This document shows positions 4,440 through 5,007 of a stretch of DNA of 5,007 bases, in pieces. The stretch comes from Candidatus Bathyarchaeota archaeon (GTDB taxonomy: Archaea; Thermoproteota; Bathyarchaeia; Bathyarchaeales; Bathyarchaeaceae), in the NCBI GenBank assembly GCA_003662715.1, contig QMYO01000170.1:1-5007 (forward strand), given 5' to 3'. The first letter of the stretch is position 1. The number at the start of each line of letters is the position of its first letter. The position numbers and the translations under genes are program-made. The notes below the pieces were generated by a model that worked only from the letters and a program-made list of their open reading frames with translations, did not search any database and was not told where the DNA came from.

Positions 4440-5007
4440 TGTTTGTTTATTAGTTTTGGATGTGCAGGTGTTTTGGGGGTTAGAGTGGTTTATGTGGTGT
4501 GTCATTGATGGGTTGTATGGTTTTGTTGTTTGAGGTTTTGGTGTCTTGAGACGAATGGTTGGTATGTTGTAGTGTAAGATATTTGGGGTGGGTGTGAAGG
4601 TAGTTGGTTTTTTTTGGGCGGGAATTTGGGTTTGTTAGTGTTTATTAAAAGAATAGCGGTTTCCCCGGGGGTAAAAGGGTGTTTGTCGTTTTCTAGGTGG
4701 TTTGTTTGGACATGTTTATGATGGTTATTGGCGTATGTCTCTATTGTTAGGTTTTTGTTTTCGTTGTTTTGTTTTTTCGGTTTCTGGTTCTAGTATATGT
4801 GTGTTATTGCTTTTCCAAGTCCTGATGGTATGGTTTCTACGGTTTCTAGGTGTGTTAGTTGTTGTATTAGTTCTTTGTAATTGTTGTATGGTTCTTTCCT
4901 GCTCACCATTTTAAATAGTTTTACTTTTGAGGCTACATGTCTACGAGTAGTCCTATTTGATCTAGTTTTGAGTTTATTAGTTTACCTAGCTGTCATGAGT
5001 ATTAATC
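4440..5007. other. G/T-rich region after the WD40 gene, no plus-strand gene
   Basis: Composition flips at the end of the WD40 gene: the plus strand becomes G/T-rich with very few C (five in 4441-4620). Coding strands in this window are A/C-biased, so this looks like the non-coding strand of a minus-strand gene, intact or decayed. The only minus-strand piece with protein-like character is 4909-4790. A symmetric ccccgggg lies at 4663-4670 without evident function. In 4910-5007 I see nothing clear. Confidence 0.5.
4790..4909 (-). CDS. Candidate small minus-strand gene, possibly continuing past a TAG
   Basis: An ATG at 4909 opens a 39-codon frame ending in TAG (4792-4790). The peptide has a mixed, protein-like composition (M-V-S-R-K-E-P-Y-N-N-Y-K-E-L-I and later T-I-P-S-G-L-G-K-A-I-T). 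No family is recognised. There is no Shine-Dalgarno sequence; tatttaaa lies directly before the ATG. The same frame then runs on from the TAG to a TGA at 4504-4502, giving 135 residues if TAG is read through, but that extension is low-complexity and rich in Asn, His, Lys, Gln and Thr. The A/C-rich strand has few stops by composition alone. In another frame, after the TAG point, a more charged peptide (L-E-P-E-T-E-K-T-K-Q-R-K) follows and ends in TAA, so a frameshifted remnant is equally possible. Confidence 0.3.
   Translation of the reverse strand: MVSRKEPYNNYKELIQQLTHLETVETIPSGLGKAITHIY

Noticed and set aside
4663..4670. ccccgggg palindrome in AT-rich DNA
   Set aside because: It is striking but only eight bases, with no flanking symmetry, T-run or repeat partner to give it a role.
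4702..4914. 70-codon plus-strand frame, Val/Leu/Phe/Cys-rich
   Set aside because: It lies in G/T-rich DNA that translates to hydrophobic residues in plus frames. It is antisense to the better minus-strand candidate and has no ribosome binding site or family motif.

Overview
The window looks archaeal. It is AT-rich. Arginine is coded almost only by AGA/AGG outside one module, ATA is common for isoleucine, TATA-like boxes precede several genes, and every well-supported reading frame ends in TAA. The content (Hanks-type Ser/Thr kinases, a Ras/MglA-type P-loop, winged-helix pieces, a WD40 propeller) suits a signalling locus in an uncultured TACK/Bathyarchaeia-like lineage. The lineage is inference and cannot be fixed from 5 kb.

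Layout, left to right. 1-124: no supported gene. 125-820: a seven-segment membrane protein of unknown family. 912-2102: a kinase followed by a helix-turn-helix-rich C-terminus, read as one 396-codon frame interrupted by a single in-frame TAG at 1605-1607. 2110-2312: starting 8 nt after that gene's stop, a collapsed small-GTPase gene with a Walker A segment, a hairpin at the apparent deletion point, and a tail in another frame. 2303-2533: a 76-residue protein with a SHOCT-like C-terminus. 2534-2858: an intergenic stretch with repeats and a likely promoter. 2859-4439: a kinase with unusual catalytic motifs joined by a Thr/Gln/Pro-rich linker to six near-identical WD40 blades. 4440-5007: no plus-strand gene. 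Its G/T-rich composition suggests minus-strand coding, and a small minus-strand frame (4909 to 4790) is the best candidate.

How it may work together (inference): the two kinases share distinctive sequence (EYCxxNLRxIL, DIKPENILF, APEQL) and are probably paralogues. One carries winged-helix-like modules and lay in tandem with a GTPase. The other carries a propeller that could serve as a docking platform. The membrane protein may be a sensor or may be unrelated. Several parts look damaged or in flux: the TAG, the broken GTPase, the recently homogenised blades, and a sharp codon-usage break inside the second kinase gene. The locus is either decaying and being remodelled, or it uses TAG as a sense codon (pyrrolysine). 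The window alone cannot separate these.
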